Assembly: GCA_014238335.1 (NCBI GenBank)
Contig: JABABI010000026.1
Span: 1 to 64,000, forward strand
Direction: 5' to 3'
DNA from: Fuerstiella sp.
GTDB lineage: Bacteria; Planctomycetota; Planctomycetia; Planctomycetales; Planctomycetaceae
Length of the DNA: 64,000 nucleotides
Position numbers and translations under genes: made by a program. A model generated the notes under the pieces. The model saw only the letters and a program-made list of their open reading frames with translations, made no database searches and had not been told where the DNA came from. Positions 9,278 through 19,606 of this stretch are shown here, piece after piece (position 1 is the first letter of the stretch; each line of letters begins with the position of its first letter).

Positions 9278-11215
9278 CTAATATTTCATCAGAATTTCTT
9301 CCTGCTCCACGTCGTGCAGAGCTGCCCAGCCGCCTTCTGCGATCGCTCCTCCGAGTTCCGTTGCGCGGCGGAAGTCTTTTGCCGTCTGCAGTGTTCCCTC
9401 GATGCGATGTCGCAGATGACTACACAGCACCGCAGCGGCCCCGCGTGTCACTTCACACTCGTGTTTCGCTCCATACAGACTGACGACCAGCATGGTGACC
9501 GCATTCTGTACTCGTGACGATGCCTGGGCCATGCTGCACTGACGATCTGCCAGCTTCAGTTGATATGTTCTCATCATGCGGCTGATTTCGAAGCATGAAT
9601 TGCTCAGGAATCCTCGAGCAAATTCGGCGTGCTGGCGCAGGTCAGCTGGCATACCGCTTATTGAATCACGTGTCACTCCCAGCAGCCTGCGTCCGGTCAT
9701 CCACTTCGCGTATGCCGCCATTGGCGTTTTCAGCTTCCACAGATGTGCCGGGTTAAACAGATTCGGAGTTTTGATTCCGGCTTCGTGCAGGATTCTTCCA
9801 ATGGATTCAAAGTAGTGCTGTCCGTGTTGCTTCACCAGACTCTTGAAGAATGCCATCCCCAGCATTTCTCCTTCACCTTCGTAGATACACGGTGCCAGGA
9901 ATTCGTGAATATTGTCACCCAAAAGGTGACCGTGAACGAATGATCTGCCGCCGTGAGTCTTCATGAACAGCTCGACGGCAGCTTCCTTTTGCGCCTCGCT
10001 GCCGAAAATCTTGGCGATGATACATTCCATTTCGCCGCGGTAACCCTGATCGACGAGCCCCGCGCACCATTGCACCAGAGCATCGCTGCCCACAATCAGT
10101 CCGGCCAAATGACCGATGCGTCTTTGAACGAGTTCACGATTGCCGATCGGTTGACCATAAGTCCTGCGGAAACCCGCCCACGGCAGGATGCTGGCCAACA
10201 TCGTACGCATTGTTCCTGCTGCGTTGGCACAGAGTGCAACACGGCCAAGATTCAGGCCGTGGTACGCGATTGTCAGTCCGTCGCCGACTTTCGGTTTCAA
10301 CAGATTTTCTGCGGGAACTCGGAAATCACGGAATACCAAACCGTTGTTGTGAGCTCTGCGTAACGCATACAGCCCATAGCGATTCATCGTGAACGCATCG
10401 GTTTCTTCTTCCGGCAAATCCGCAATCAGCACCGCCGGCCTGTCGTCGATGCGGCATACCAAACCAATGGTGCGTCCCGGCACGGCGTTTGTAATAAACA
10501 GCTTTTCGCCATTCACCACATAGCTGTCACCGTCCAGCACTGCCGTCGTTCTGAGGGCCGTCAGGTCGCTGCCGGCGCCCGGCTCGGTCAGCGCAAAGGC
10601 GGACAATCGCCGCCCACTGGCAAGCAGTGGCAGGTAGCGTTCCTTTAAAGCCGGAGTGCCGAAGGTCCGCACCGGATCAACCGCGCCAATGCAGCCGTGT
10701 ACTGAAGCCAAGCCAGCCACAGTGGGTTCGATGGTGGCCATCCGAGTCAGGAAAGAAGCAAAGTGCTGAAACGAAAGCCCGCAGCCTCCGTAGCGTTTGT
10801 CCACAAGGGCTCCCCAATATCCCGCGCCGCCCAGCTCTGTCAGAACAACGTTGCTGAGCTTGTCGGATTCGTCATACAGGCTTCCCTCCCGTTTGTGTTT
10901 CCTGACAACGTGCAGGCAATCATTCGTCATCTGACGGACTTCGTCAGCCATCGGCGGCAACTGCGTGTGGAACAAGTCCGTGGGCACACGACGTTCCCAG
11001 ACGGCGCGGTGAATAGGACTGGCAGTCGTGCGGTGACGTTCCGCAAACATGGTTTCCACCTGATCATCGGCAGTGTCAATCAGGCCCGTGCGCCGGGCTT
11101 CATCCGCTGACTTGCCCCCCAGCCGCAATGCGGTCTCAGCAAACGAGACATCATCCGGGCGTTGTGAGTCACTTGCTCCGTCGGCGGGTGTGAAATTCCT
11201 GATATCGATGCTCAT
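9278..11215 (-). CDS. Acyl-CoA dehydrogenase, long form
   Basis: This 645-residue flavoenzyme catalyses the first oxidation of beta-oxidation, turning acyl-CoA into trans-2-enoyl-CoA. The signatures are [12 protein letters not shown], the FAD/substrate segment [10 protein letters not shown], the flavin-contact region RELVQRRIG and YEGEGEML, which supplies the candidate catalytic glutamate as in very-long-chain dehydrogenases. It is longer than the common 380-residue enzymes. The extra length is an N-terminal extension of about 80 residues and a C-terminal helical domain, as in VLCAD/ACAD9-type proteins. The ATG at 11215 has AAGGA at good spacing. It is the fourth gene of the ligase-thiolase-hydratase/dehydrogenase series on this strand, 158 bases after the preceding gene. 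Confidence 0.92.
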   Translation of the reverse strand: MSIDIRNFTPADGASDSQRPDDVSFAETALRLGGKSADEARRTGLIDTADDQVETMFAERHRTTASPIHRAVWERRVPTDLFHTQLPPMADEVRQMTNDCLHVVRKHKREGSLYDESDKLSNVVLTELGGAGYWGALVDKRYGGCGLSFQHFASFLTRMATIEPTVAGLASVHGCIGAVDPVRTFGTPALKERYLPLLASGRRLSAFALTEPGAGSDLTALRTTAVLDGDSYVVNGEKLFITNAVPGRTIGLVCRIDDRPAVLIADLPEEETDAFTMNRYGLYALRRAHNNGLVFRDFRVPAENLLKPKVGDGLTIAYHGLNLGRVALCANAAGTMRTMLASILPWAGFRRTYGQPIGNRELVQRRIGHLAGLIVGSDALVQWCAGLVDQGYRGEMECIIAKIFGSEAQKEAAVELFMKTHGGRSFVHGHLLGDNIHEFLAPCIYEGEGEMLGMAFFKSLVKQHGQHYFESIGRILHEAGIKTPNLFNPAHLWKLKTPMAAYAKWMTGRRLLGVTRDSISGMPADLRQHAEFARGFLSNSCFEISRMMRTYQLKLADRQCSMAQASSRVQNAVTMLVVSLYGAKHECEVTRGAAAVLCSHLRHRIEGTLQTAKDFRRATELGGAIAEGGWAALHDVEQEEILMKY

Positions 11216-11373
11216 GATCAGTTCCTTTTTTTCCTGGCCGAATCAGATGAAAAATATTTCGACCGTTCTTTCCTGAAACACCAGACGTGTCGATGGCTCC
11301 GGCCATTAGTCATTTTTCGTTTTGTCTCTCTCTCATAACTTTCTAAGGTGCTCACGCACCGCCGCAACTTCAG

Positions 11374-13815
11374 TCAGACCATGGACGGTGTCGGCGGAGC
11401 AGCGTCCATGGCCGGACACTCAACTTTCATATCCACCAGCCACGCAGATGGCTTAAAGCGTTCCCCGTATCGAGCCGTCAGAACATGCAGATTATTCAGC
11501 AGCGCCGCATGTCCGATGTCCTCCGCCAGCGTGATCGGTCCACCTCGAAAAGGAGCAAAGCCCGTGCCGAGGATCATGGCCAGATCAGCCATCCACGATT
11601 CCGTGACCACGCCTTCCTGCATGCAGAATCCGACTTCGTTGATCATGGGGTAAATCAATCGACGCTGAACATCCGTCATGCCGTCCGGCAGATAGGTACC
11701 AACCGAAGTCGCCGACTCTCTACTCTGGTGGTCCTGAGAACTGTCTCTGTAGACCAGGGTCAACACTTCAGAGTTAACGGCCACTCGTTTGTCAGCGTGA
11801 TAGACATAAAACCCGCGTCCCCCTTTGCGGCCAGACCACTGCTGCGCAACCATTTGCTCGAGCACGGGAATGATATCTGCCGATTCGGGCAGGACGTCTT
11901 CCAGAGTTGCGGCAACATGCCATGCCACATCGATTCCAACATGGTCGATCAGTTCGATCGGCCCCATTGGCATTCCAAAGCGTTTGACTTCGCGGTCCAG
12001 TTCACGGCAGCCGTGGCCTTCAAGGACCATTCGTACAGCTTCACCGATGTATGGAAAAAGTACGCGGTTCACCAGAAATCCGGGAGAGTCCGTGGTCACA
12101 ACCGCAGTCTTGCCGAGTTTTTTCACCAGTTTCAGCAGCGTTGTTACCGTCTGCTCACTGGTTTCTTTCGTCCGCACGACTTCCACCAGATCCATACGAT
12201 GGACGGGATTAAAAAAGTGCAACCCTGCAACGCGATCCGCACGGGATGTGGCCGTCGCCATTTCAGTCACTGACAACGCTGACGTGTTTGAAAGAATCAC
12301 TGCATCAGGATGCAGCACGGCATCAAGCGAATTGAATACTGTTCGTTTCACGTCCATTTTTTCCACCACAGCTTCAATCACGACATCGCAGTCAGCCAGC
12401 GCAGAGAAATTCTCCGTCACAGATATTCGATCCAGAACCTCATTGCGTTCCTGCGTTGAAAGTCGCCTTTTCGCGACCATGTCATTCAGCAAACCGGAGA
12501 CCCGGTCCATCCCCGCAGACGCCAGTTCCGGACTGATTTCCTTGAACACGACATTGAATCCTTTCAGTGCCGCCAGCTGACCGATGCCGGCCCCCATTGC
12601 CCCTGCACCGATAACACCAATGGTACGCAACGTTGGTGTCAGATCTGTGTCGGAATGTGTTCCGCTCCCTGCACCAGACGGTTCGGAACATACCGAACCC
12701 TGACGGCATCTCGTCCGTACGTCGGCACTCAAATCCGCATCGCGGACGACGGTTGATGAAGCACCACTGTCCACTGCCGTCCTCAACGATCGTGCCTGTT
12801 CTCGCCAGAAGAACAGGTTCAGCAGATTGCGACAGGTGGACGATTCGATTAGTTGCGCAAATTCGTCACGCTCGACCGCAAAACCCGCGCCGTGCCTTTC
12901 GAAGGCAGCACGAACAGCTCGAAGAGCTGCCGGCAGAGCCGGATAGTGTTCTGAAGAACGCCGAACTTTCTTCTCCGCTGTGCGCAGCACCAGCCAACGG
13001 CCAAAACGTGAATCTGCGGCGGCGCGCAACAACCGCTGCTTCATGCCAGGCGGTCGGCGCAACTTCCACAGCATGTTCCGGGATTTCCGGGATTCCGACG
13101 GCGTTCGCTCGTGCAGAAGAGGGAGGGCACGGAAGCCAACATCGCGGACATACGAGTCGACACATTCGTCCCATGACGTTTCGGCGCAGACGGCGTCTAA
13201 CAGGCCGATCTTCAGGGATGCTGCAGCCGTCAGCTTTTTCCCCTCCAGAACCAGAGGCAGTGCTGCCAGCATTCCGATCAGCTTCGGTAATCTCTGAGTT
13301 CCTCCCCAACCGGGAATCAAGCCCAGCTGAACTTCCGGCAGCCCGAGGCGTGTAGAGCGGATGTCCATCGCAATTCGATGACTGCACGCCAGCGCGAATT
13401 CAAGACCTCCACCGAGACATGGTCCGTGAATCGCTGCGACCGTCGGCACGGCAAGTCTCTCGATCCGTGCAAATATCTCCTGACCTCGTGTAAGCACGCT
13501 CTCCACGTCTTCCCGGCTTTGCAATCCTGCGATCTGGTGCACGTCCGCCCCCGCAAAGAAACCGGACGGCTTCGCGCTGCGGAATACGATGGCTCTGACC
13601 GATTCCGATTCGTTGTTCTGCCCCGCCAACTCCATGGTGTCTTGGGGAGGGACAGAGTAATGCGTCCGTTCCAATTCGCCGACCACGATTTCCAGTTCTT
13701 TTATGACCGAGTCATGGAAAACGTTCATCGAACGTGACGCGACGTCGATCCATACAGTTACGATGCCGCTGTCGCTGCGCTCGATTCGAAAATGATGGAG
13801 TGCTTTACTGATCAT
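11374..13815 (-). CDS. Fused enoyl-CoA hydratase / 3-hydroxyacyl-CoA dehydrogenase
   Basis: This 813-residue protein is the alpha subunit of a bacterial fatty-acid oxidation complex. The N-terminal crotonase domain has FFAGADVHQI (oxyanion hole), GGGLEFALAC and LPEVQLGLIPGWGGTQR, which carry the two catalytic glutamates. A variable linker (about residues 300-390) leads to the dehydrogenase Rossmann motif GVIGAGAMGAGIG, then SNTSALSVTEMA, and GLHFFNPVHRMDLVE with the catalytic histidine. A C-terminal dimerisation domain completes it. The start ATG overlaps the thiolase stop in ATGA with GGAG upstream, so the two are translationally coupled like the FadB/FadA pair. Whether to call it FadB or FadJ cannot be decided by eye. 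Confidence 0.94.
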   Translation of the reverse strand: MISKALHHFRIERSDSGIVTVWIDVASRSMNVFHDSVIKELEIVVGELERTHYSVPPQDTMELAGQNNESESVRAIVFRSAKPSGFFAGADVHQIAGLQSREDVESVLTRGQEIFARIERLAVPTVAAIHGPCLGGGLEFALACSHRIAMDIRSTRLGLPEVQLGLIPGWGGTQRLPKLIGMLAALPLVLEGKKLTAAASLKIGLLDAVCAETSWDECVDSYVRDVGFRALPLLHERTPSESRKSRNMLWKLRRPPGMKQRLLRAAADSRFGRWLVLRTAEKKVRRSSEHYPALPAALRAVRAAFERHGAGFAVERDEFAQLIESSTCRNLLNLFFWREQARSLRTAVDSGASSTVVRDADLSADVRTRCRQGSVCSEPSGAGSGTHSDTDLTPTLRTIGVIGAGAMGAGIGQLAALKGFNVVFKEISPELASAGMDRVSGLLNDMVAKRRLSTQERNEVLDRISVTENFSALADCDVVIEAVVEKMDVKRTVFNSLDAVLHPDAVILSNTSALSVTEMATATSRADRVAGLHFFNPVHRMDLVEVVRTKETSEQTVTTLLKLVKKLGKTAVVTTDSPGFLVNRVLFPYIGEAVRMVLEGHGCRELDREVKRFGMPMGPIELIDHVGIDVAWHVAATLEDVLPESADIIPVLEQMVAQQWSGRKGGRGFYVYHADKRVAVNSEVLTLVYRDSSQDHQSRESATSVGTYLPDGMTDVQRRLIYPMINEVGFCMQEGVVTESWMADLAMILGTGFAPFRGGPITLAEDIGHAALLNNLHVLTARYGERFKPSAWLVDMKVECPAMDAAPPTPSMV

Positions 13816-15137
13816 TTCTCAATCTCCGTTTCCAAAACCATTGCGACTCCCTGCCCACCGCCGACACACAACGTGGCCAGGCCTCGGTGCAGTCCTTTTT
13901 CTCGAAGAGCACGCAGTAACGTAATGATCATGCGAGTTCCCGTTGTCCCGACCGGGTGTCCCAGTGCGATGGCGCCTCCGTGGACATTCAGCCGATCCAG
14001 CGGGAAGCTTCCCGGTGCTTTGGTCAGTCCCAGTTCCTTCGCTGCGAAGGCATCTGATTCAAACGCTGCCAGGCAGGCCAGTACCTGCACGGCAAAGGCC
14101 TCGTTAATTTCCAGCAGGTCGAAGTTGTGAATTTGTAGTCCGGTCTGCCGCAGCAGCTTTGCCGTCGCGTAGACAGGCCCCAGCCCCATGCGGGACGGAT
14201 CGCAGCCAGCAATGGCGTAGCCGGTCACGTAGCCCAGCGGCTTGTCAGACCTTAAATCGACGGCGTCCGCACTGGTCAGCACAACTGCTGCTGCTCCATC
14301 GGTCAGTGGACAGCTGTTGCCAGCCGTCACACTGCCGTCCGTTGCAAAAATCGGTCGCAGCTTCTGCAGTGCCTTGATGGATTGGTTCGCGCGAGGACCG
14401 TTATCCTTTGCAATCAGGCCGACATCAGCGTCACTGCCATGATCGGTATTCACTTTGTCGGCGAGGCGAAACGGAGCAATTTCACCGGACAGAAAACATC
14501 GTTCGCGCGCTGCGGCTGCCTTGATGTGACTGTCCAGAGCGAACCGATCCTGATCTTCTCGCGAAATTCCAAACGCACCAGCCAACACTTCTGCCGTCTG
14601 TCCCATATTCATACCGCAGAACGGATCTGTCAGTCCCAACATCACTCCAGGAACAGGCTTAAAGTGCCGCGGTCGAAACTTCGCCACTACTTTCAGCTTG
14701 CTGCTCAATGACTTCGCTCGACCTGCCTCCATCAGCAGGCGAGCAGCGTCACGACGTACCAGCAGCGGGATATTGGACATCGATTCCGTTCCGCCCGCGA
14801 CAACTGTTTTCGCTCGCCCCTCACGCAGGATTTGCCATGCTGTCAGAATAGATTCCATTCCCGACGCGCAGTTGCGGTTAACGGTATGAGCAATGCGGTC
14901 CTGCGGAATGCCGGCCTTAAGCCCAATGACCCGAGCAATGTTGGCCGCGTCCGGTGGTCCGGAAACATTGCCCATAACAACCTCATCAACGTCGTCCGTA
15001 GTAACGCTTGTCTTATTCAATGCTGCGACGACGGCAGCTGTACCCAGATCAACAGCGTGAACGTCGCCCATTGCGCCGTACGCTTTGCAGAACGGAGTTC
15101 GCATGCCATTCAGAATTGCTAATGGTTTAATGTTCAT
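13812..15137 (-). CDS. Acetyl-CoA acyltransferase (thiolase)
   Basis: This 441-residue thiolase cleaves 3-ketoacyl-CoA and is the beta-subunit partner of the hydratase/dehydrogenase encoded next. The nucleophilic cysteine lies in NRNCASGMES, the histidine in GGAIALGHPVGTTGTR and the second cysteine in CVGGGQGVAM, so all catalytic residues are present. The frame is open about 80 codons further upstream into the ligase gene. I start at the ATG at 15137 because AAGGA precedes it and the protein then begins directly with the family N-terminus (PLAILNGMRTPF). The gene lies 77 bases after the ligase and overlaps the next gene by four bases. Confidence 0.94.
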   Translation of the reverse strand: MNIKPLAILNGMRTPFCKAYGAMGDVHAVDLGTAAVVAALNKTSVTTDDVDEVVMGNVSGPPDAANIARVIGLKAGIPQDRIAHTVNRNCASGMESILTAWQILREGRAKTVVAGGTESMSNIPLLVRRDAARLLMEAGRAKSLSSKLKVVAKFRPRHFKPVPGVMLGLTDPFCGMNMGQTAEVLAGAFGISREDQDRFALDSHIKAAAARERCFLSGEIAPFRLADKVNTDHGSDADVGLIAKDNGPRANQSIKALQKLRPIFATDGSVTAGNSCPLTDGAAAVVLTSADAVDLRSDKPLGYVTGYAIAGCDPSRMGLGPVYATAKLLRQTGLQIHNFDLLEINEAFAVQVLACLAAFESDAFAAKELGLTKAPGSFPLDRLNVHGGAIALGHPVGTTGTRMIITLLRALREKGLHRGLATLCVGGGQGVAMVLETEIEK

Positions 15138-15214
15138 CTTGCTGTTCCTTGTGCCATTTCTCATCTGCTGCCGGGAACCGTCTGTTCTGTGTGCTACCCA
15201 TGGCGGTCTGAACG

Positions 15215-17104
15215 TCACGTCGAGCCCACCTGATCCACGGTCTCTCTCAACTTCCTGCGAATCACCTTTCCCAGAAAACTTCGCGGCAGGTCGTCCTTGC
15301 ATTGTTCGAACGCTTTGGGACGTTTGTGGCTGGAAAGATGTTCTTTGCAGTAGTCCGAGATCTCGGTTTCGTTCCACGTGGCTCCGCTGTTCAGTACGAC
15401 AAATGCCTTTACAACTTCACCTTTGCGTGCGTCCGGCACTCCGACCACAGCCGCGTCCTGGACTGCCGGATGGTTTTTCAACACTTGTTCCACTTCCTGA
15501 GGATAAACGTTGAACCCCCCTGTGATGATCAGATCTTTTTTTCGTTCGACGATCTGGTACAGACCGTCGGCGGCGATCCGAGCAAGGTCTCCTGTGTGCA
15601 GCCACCCGTCGTTGACGACAGGATGTCCGTCTGGTTCTGAATTGATCCCGTTTTCCTCGCGGTTAACCTCATGCCAGTAACCGAGCATCACCTGCGGACC
15701 TCGTACCAGAAGCTCGCCGATTTCGCCGGCTTCAACATCCCACGTCCCGGTGTCTGCATCGACGATACGACATTCGGTGTCCGGCAGAGGCAGGCCGATG
15801 GCGCCGAACCTGGCGGATTCATTCAATGGGCCAACGTGGGTGACTGGCGATGCCTCGGAAAGGCCATAACCTTCCACGACCAGCGCCCCCGTGTGTTCCG
15901 CGAAGTCGCGTCCCACGGATTCCGGAAGTGGTGCTCCGCCACAGATTACCCACTTCAGTGAAGTCAGATCTGACGGTCGTTTACGCAGCTGTTCGTTGAG
16001 CGCCACAAGCATCGCGGGTACGGCATGGAAGATTGTCGGGCGGTGGCGTTCGATCAGACGAATTACCTTGCGAGGGCTGAAGCGATGATCCATGATCAGT
16101 GTGCCAACCATGGCGGCACCGCCTAAAACGTTCGTCGATAATCCGTAGCTGTGGAAGAATGGCAGTACGGACAACAGCGTTTCTTTGCCAACATTGGCAC
16201 CGGCCCAAAAATACTGCTGCCATGCGTTGACGACCATATTGCGGTGGCTGAGCGTCACGGCTTTCGGTTCGCCGGTGGTGCCACCGGTAGGCAGAATGTA
16301 AGCCGGAGTGGTTGCCCAGACGGACGGCGATTTCTTTTCGGTTGTCGGCCTCAACTTCCAGTTTCGAGCGGCCTGCTGTCGCAGCACTGCTTCGGTGGCC
16401 GGAGAAGATGCCGCGAACGTCATACGGCGAAGCAATGCGTCGGAAATCGTTGATTCCGGATTTGAGTCCGAGAGCGAAGACGTTGTGTCCTGGGAGATTG
16501 ATGAATCGTCAGCCATCAGCTCGTCCCAGAACCATCCTACGTGTTCATTGGCGGACATCCACCACGACCCCGTGCGACGTTTCCGGATCAACAGGTACCC
16601 CAGTTGTTCGAACAGCGGCAAACGAGGTCGCAGCGAAACAAACAGAGTTTTGTCCGGCCGATGTGGTCCGGAGATCAGCTGCGCCAGCATGTCCAGCGAT
16701 ATGACCACTCGGCAGTCTGTCGCTTCCAGCATTCGGTCCACTTCCTCCGGAACTGCCATCGGACTTAATGCCACCGCAATCCCTTCCGCACGCCAGATGC
16801 CATTCAGGGCAATCACGTATTCCGGAACGTTGGGCAGCAGGATGCCGACTCGATCACCCGGTTTCACGCCCAGTCTGCGCAGAGCGGCGGCAGTACGAAT
16901 GGCATCGAGGTTCAATTCCTCCCATGTCCACTCAACATCGTTGTAGTGGCAGGCCAGACGCCCGGGCATAAGAGTGGCAGCTCGGTCGACTAGTCCCCAA
17001 GCCGGGATGTCCGGGTAATCGAGTTTTCGCGGAACGCCAACTGGATAGCAGTCAGCACTCGACGCGGAGCCATGTGGCGTTCCGCCATTGAAAATTGTTG
17101 CCAT
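15215..17104 (-). CDS. Long-chain-fatty-acid-CoA ligase-like AMP-binding enzyme
   Basis: This 629-residue adenylate-forming enzyme activates a fatty acid with ATP and CoA, supplying substrate to the beta-oxidation genes that follow. Visible motifs are the phosphate-binding loop LPTGGTTGEPKAV, EGYGLSEASPVTH, GWLHTGDL, the hinge ERKKDLIITGGFNVYP and the C-terminal LGKVIRR containing the catalytic lysine. About 60 residues between the N-terminal lobe and the P-loop (RRTGSWWMSANEH onward) are low-complexity and look like an insertion. I start at the ATG at 17104 because GAGGTG lies just upstream; that sequence would be inside the coding region if the GTG at 17116 were used. It is the first gene of the operon. 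Confidence 0.9.
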   Translation of the reverse strand: MATIFNGGTPHGSASSADCYPVGVPRKLDYPDIPAWGLVDRAATLMPGRLACHYNDVEWTWEELNLDAIRTAAALRRLGVKPGDRVGILLPNVPEYVIALNGIWRAEGIAVALSPMAVPEEVDRMLEATDCRVVISLDMLAQLISGPHRPDKTLFVSLRPRLPLFEQLGYLLIRKRRTGSWWMSANEHVGWFWDELMADDSSISQDTTSSLSDSNPESTISDALLRRMTFAASSPATEAVLRQQAARNWKLRPTTEKKSPSVWATTPAYILPTGGTTGEPKAVTLSHRNMVVNAWQQYFWAGANVGKETLLSVLPFFHSYGLSTNVLGGAAMVGTLIMDHRFSPRKVIRLIERHRPTIFHAVPAMLVALNEQLRKRPSDLTSLKWVICGGAPLPESVGRDFAEHTGALVVEGYGLSEASPVTHVGPLNESARFGAIGLPLPDTECRIVDADTGTWDVEAGEIGELLVRGPQVMLGYWHEVNREENGINSEPDGHPVVNDGWLHTGDLARIAADGLYQIVERKKDLIITGGFNVYPQEVEQVLKNHPAVQDAAVVGVPDARKGEVVKAFVVLNSGATWNETEISDYCKEHLSSHKRPKAFEQCKDDLPRSFLGKVIRRKLRETVDQVGST

Positions 17105-17658
17105 CACACACCTCACTTTCAGAGCATGTTCCGTGGCTTCGGAGTGCGAAGCGACAGTTCATGATGTCGCAATGAGGCGATCTGGCTTTCAGATTTCCAG
17201 GCAGTCTAGGTCAATGCAAAGACACCCTTCTTTCTGGGTATGGACACCGGATGAAAGCAGGTCGCGTAAGTAATTGTCAATGTCTCCAGGTTCAATTTGA
17301 AATTCTCTTGCTCAGTCTTGATCGCTGTTCTTCGGAGGGCAGGAACGGGACGCGATGACTGATGTATTAAGCCTACGCGCCGGTTGCACCGTAGTCAAAT
17401 GGGAAAATCACGAACATGCCGTAACCCGCTCATGAACAACATGTTATGGCATTTTTAAAACGTCATCCCCGGCCTTACGGTACGGACCGGGACGTTAATA
17501 ATGTCGGGGGAACATGATGCGTGGTGAATGGCCGCATCATGGATGGGTGATGTGGCGCGTCTGTTGTGAAACATCAGGCCGATGGGCTCTGCTGAGAGAC
17601 GACTTGAAATCGTGGCCTATATTTGCCGCGGGTATTCAATCCCGGACAAACTGGCAAG
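17105..17658. other. Intergenic region upstream of the fatty-acid operon
   Basis: These 554 bases carry the presumed promoter of the ligase operon and the 3' end of the speA transcript. A short dyad AACATGTT at about 17439 could be an operator, but it is too short to call. A hairpin is listed separately. I see no supported gene; the plus-strand open frames are short and unremarkable. Confidence 0.4.
17449..17496 (-). terminator. Candidate terminator downstream of speA
   Basis: On the minus strand a GC-rich stem of about 13 bp (AACGTCCCGGTCC against GGCCGGGGATGACGTT, with a small internal mismatch) is followed by TTTTAAAAAT. It lies about 160 bases after the speA stop, so it could end that transcript. 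The U-run is short, so confidence is moderate. Confidence 0.45.
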
Positions 17659-19584
17659 TCAATCGACGGCTGATTCCTGCAGGTAGGTGTAGCCGTTGAG
17701 TGCGTTTTCGTAGCAGCCGACGAATTCTGCTGCCTGTGCGTCGTCAAGACGCCCGGTGCGGACTGCTGTGTCGACCACGAGCTGCAGACGGTGAATCAGG
17801 TCACGTCCGTTAATCTGAACATGTTCGAGTACTTCGCTGATTGTCTGACCTTTCAGAATCGTATCCAGCGTGACCTCACCGGTGTCTGAAATATCCACGT
17901 GTACGGCGTTGGTGTCGCCAAAAAGATTGTGCAGATCACCGAGAATCTCCTGGTAGGCTCCCACCAGGAAGGTCCCAATGAAGTACGGAGTGCCATCGAA
18001 TTCATGCAAAAGCAGCGTACGTTTGGCATCACGTCGACTGATAAACTGGTCGATCTTTCCATCAGAGTCGCACGTCATATCACTTAGCACGGCGTGGCGT
18101 TTCGGCTGTTCGCCCAAACGGTGAATGGGCATGACGGGAAACAGTTGCTTGATAGCCCAGGAGTCCGGTATCGAGCGAAACAACGAGAAGTTGCAGAAGT
18201 AGTTGTCGGACAACAATCGGTCGAGTGCCTCGAGTTCTTCCGGCACGTATTCAATCGACTTCGTCAGCGTCCAGATACGGTGACAAATTGAAAAATACAG
18301 ACTTTCCGCAAGGCAACGCTCTTCCAGCGGCAGATGCCCTGTCGCAAACAACGTCATCGCCAACTCAATCGCGTTCTGGGCATCGTGATAACTTTCCAGA
18401 ACATTGTGCTGCGTCAGTTCGGTGTAACTCTCATACAGATCGTGGACAGGTTGTGGTGCGTCGGCGGACGGAACCAGATCTTCCTGGGGTTCTTCGCGGA
18501 CCTGTTGAGACACACCTAGAACACTGAACACCAAAACGCTGTGAAATGCAGAAACGGCTCGACCACTCTCAGAGATGATGTCCGGGTGAGGAACGTCTGC
18601 GTCATCACAGACCGTCTGAATGTGATACACGACATCGCGAGCGTACATTTCGATGGTGTAGTTCATGCTGGATTCGCAGTCTGTCTGCGAACCATCGTAG
18701 TCCACTCCCAGTCCGCCGCCCACGTCCAGATACTTTAGTCCGGCGCCGCGACTGGCAAGATCTGTGTACACTCGGGCAGCTTCATTCAAAGCGGACTTCG
18801 CGTGGCGGATGTCAGTGACCTGACTGCCCAGGTGAAAGTGCAGTAACTGAAGACAATCTTCCATGCCACGTGACTTCAGTTTGTCCAGCGCACTGAGAAT
18901 TTCGTTGACTCGCAGCCCAAACTTGGAACGATAACCACCCGATGACTGCCACCGACCGGCTCCGCGCGCTGCCAGTTTCACTCGCATGCCCAGGACGGGA
19001 CGAACGCCGATCTTCTCTGCAAACCGCAGAATCAGTTCCAGTTCGGTGAATTTTTCGACCACTGGTATAACGTGCCGACCAACCTTTTGGGCCCGCAACG
19101 CCATTTCAATGAATTCGGCGTCTTTGAAACCGTTACAGATAATCGGCGTCTGAGCTTCCGTCATCGCAACGACTGCCAGCAGTTCCGGTTTGCTGCCGGC
19201 TTCCAGCCCGAAACCGAAATCACGTCCGGATTTCACGACCTGTTCAACCACCTGGCGCTGCTGGTTGACCTTGATCGGGTAGACGCACGAATATTTCCCA
19301 GTGTACTGGTATTCGCTGATCGCGCTGACGAAGGCGTCGTTGAGCAGCTTCAGCCGGTCGCGAATAATGCCGTTGAATCGCAACAGAACCGGAACATCGA
19401 TGCCGCGTACCTGAAGGCGGTCGATCAATTTCTTCAGATCAATTGAACGATCAGGATTGCGATCCGGGTGGACCAACAGATTGCCGTTGGTCCCAACCGA
19501 GAAATAGCCGTTGCCCCAGCGTTCAACTTCATAGAGTTCAGCGGCGTCCGCAGCACTCCACGCGGCAGAACCCGATTCAGTCAT
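17659..19584 (-). CDS. speA: Biosynthetic arginine decarboxylase
   Basis: This 641-residue PLP enzyme of fold III decarboxylates arginine to agmatine, the first step of one route to putrescine and spermidine. The PLP lysine is in VYPIKVNQ, the phosphate-binding glycine loop is DVGGGLGVDYDG, and SESGRA lies in the second half. Length and domain order match the roughly 650-residue SpeA family. The ATG at 19584 has GGAAG upstream. It starts only 22 bases after secDF on the same strand, so it is probably co-transcribed with secDF even though the functions are unrelated. Confidence 0.95.
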   Translation of the reverse strand: MTESGSAAWSAADAAELYEVERWGNGYFSVGTNGNLLVHPDRNPDRSIDLKKLIDRLQVRGIDVPVLLRFNGIIRDRLKLLNDAFVSAISEYQYTGKYSCVYPIKVNQQRQVVEQVVKSGRDFGFGLEAGSKPELLAVVAMTEAQTPIICNGFKDAEFIEMALRAQKVGRHVIPVVEKFTELELILRFAEKIGVRPVLGMRVKLAARGAGRWQSSGGYRSKFGLRVNEILSALDKLKSRGMEDCLQLLHFHLGSQVTDIRHAKSALNEAARVYTDLASRGAGLKYLDVGGGLGVDYDGSQTDCESSMNYTIEMYARDVVYHIQTVCDDADVPHPDIISESGRAVSAFHSVLVFSVLGVSQQVREEPQEDLVPSADAPQPVHDLYESYTELTQHNVLESYHDAQNAIELAMTLFATGHLPLEERCLAESLYFSICHRIWTLTKSIEYVPEELEALDRLLSDNYFCNFSLFRSIPDSWAIKQLFPVMPIHRLGEQPKRHAVLSDMTCDSDGKIDQFISRRDAKRTLLLHEFDGTPYFIGTFLVGAYQEILGDLHNLFGDTNAVHVDISDTGEVTLDTILKGQTISEVLEHVQINGRDLIHRLQLVVDTAVRTGRLDDAQAAEFVGCYENALNGYTYLQESAVD

Positions 19585-19606
19585 TCAGGTCTTCCGGAGC
19601 AGACTG

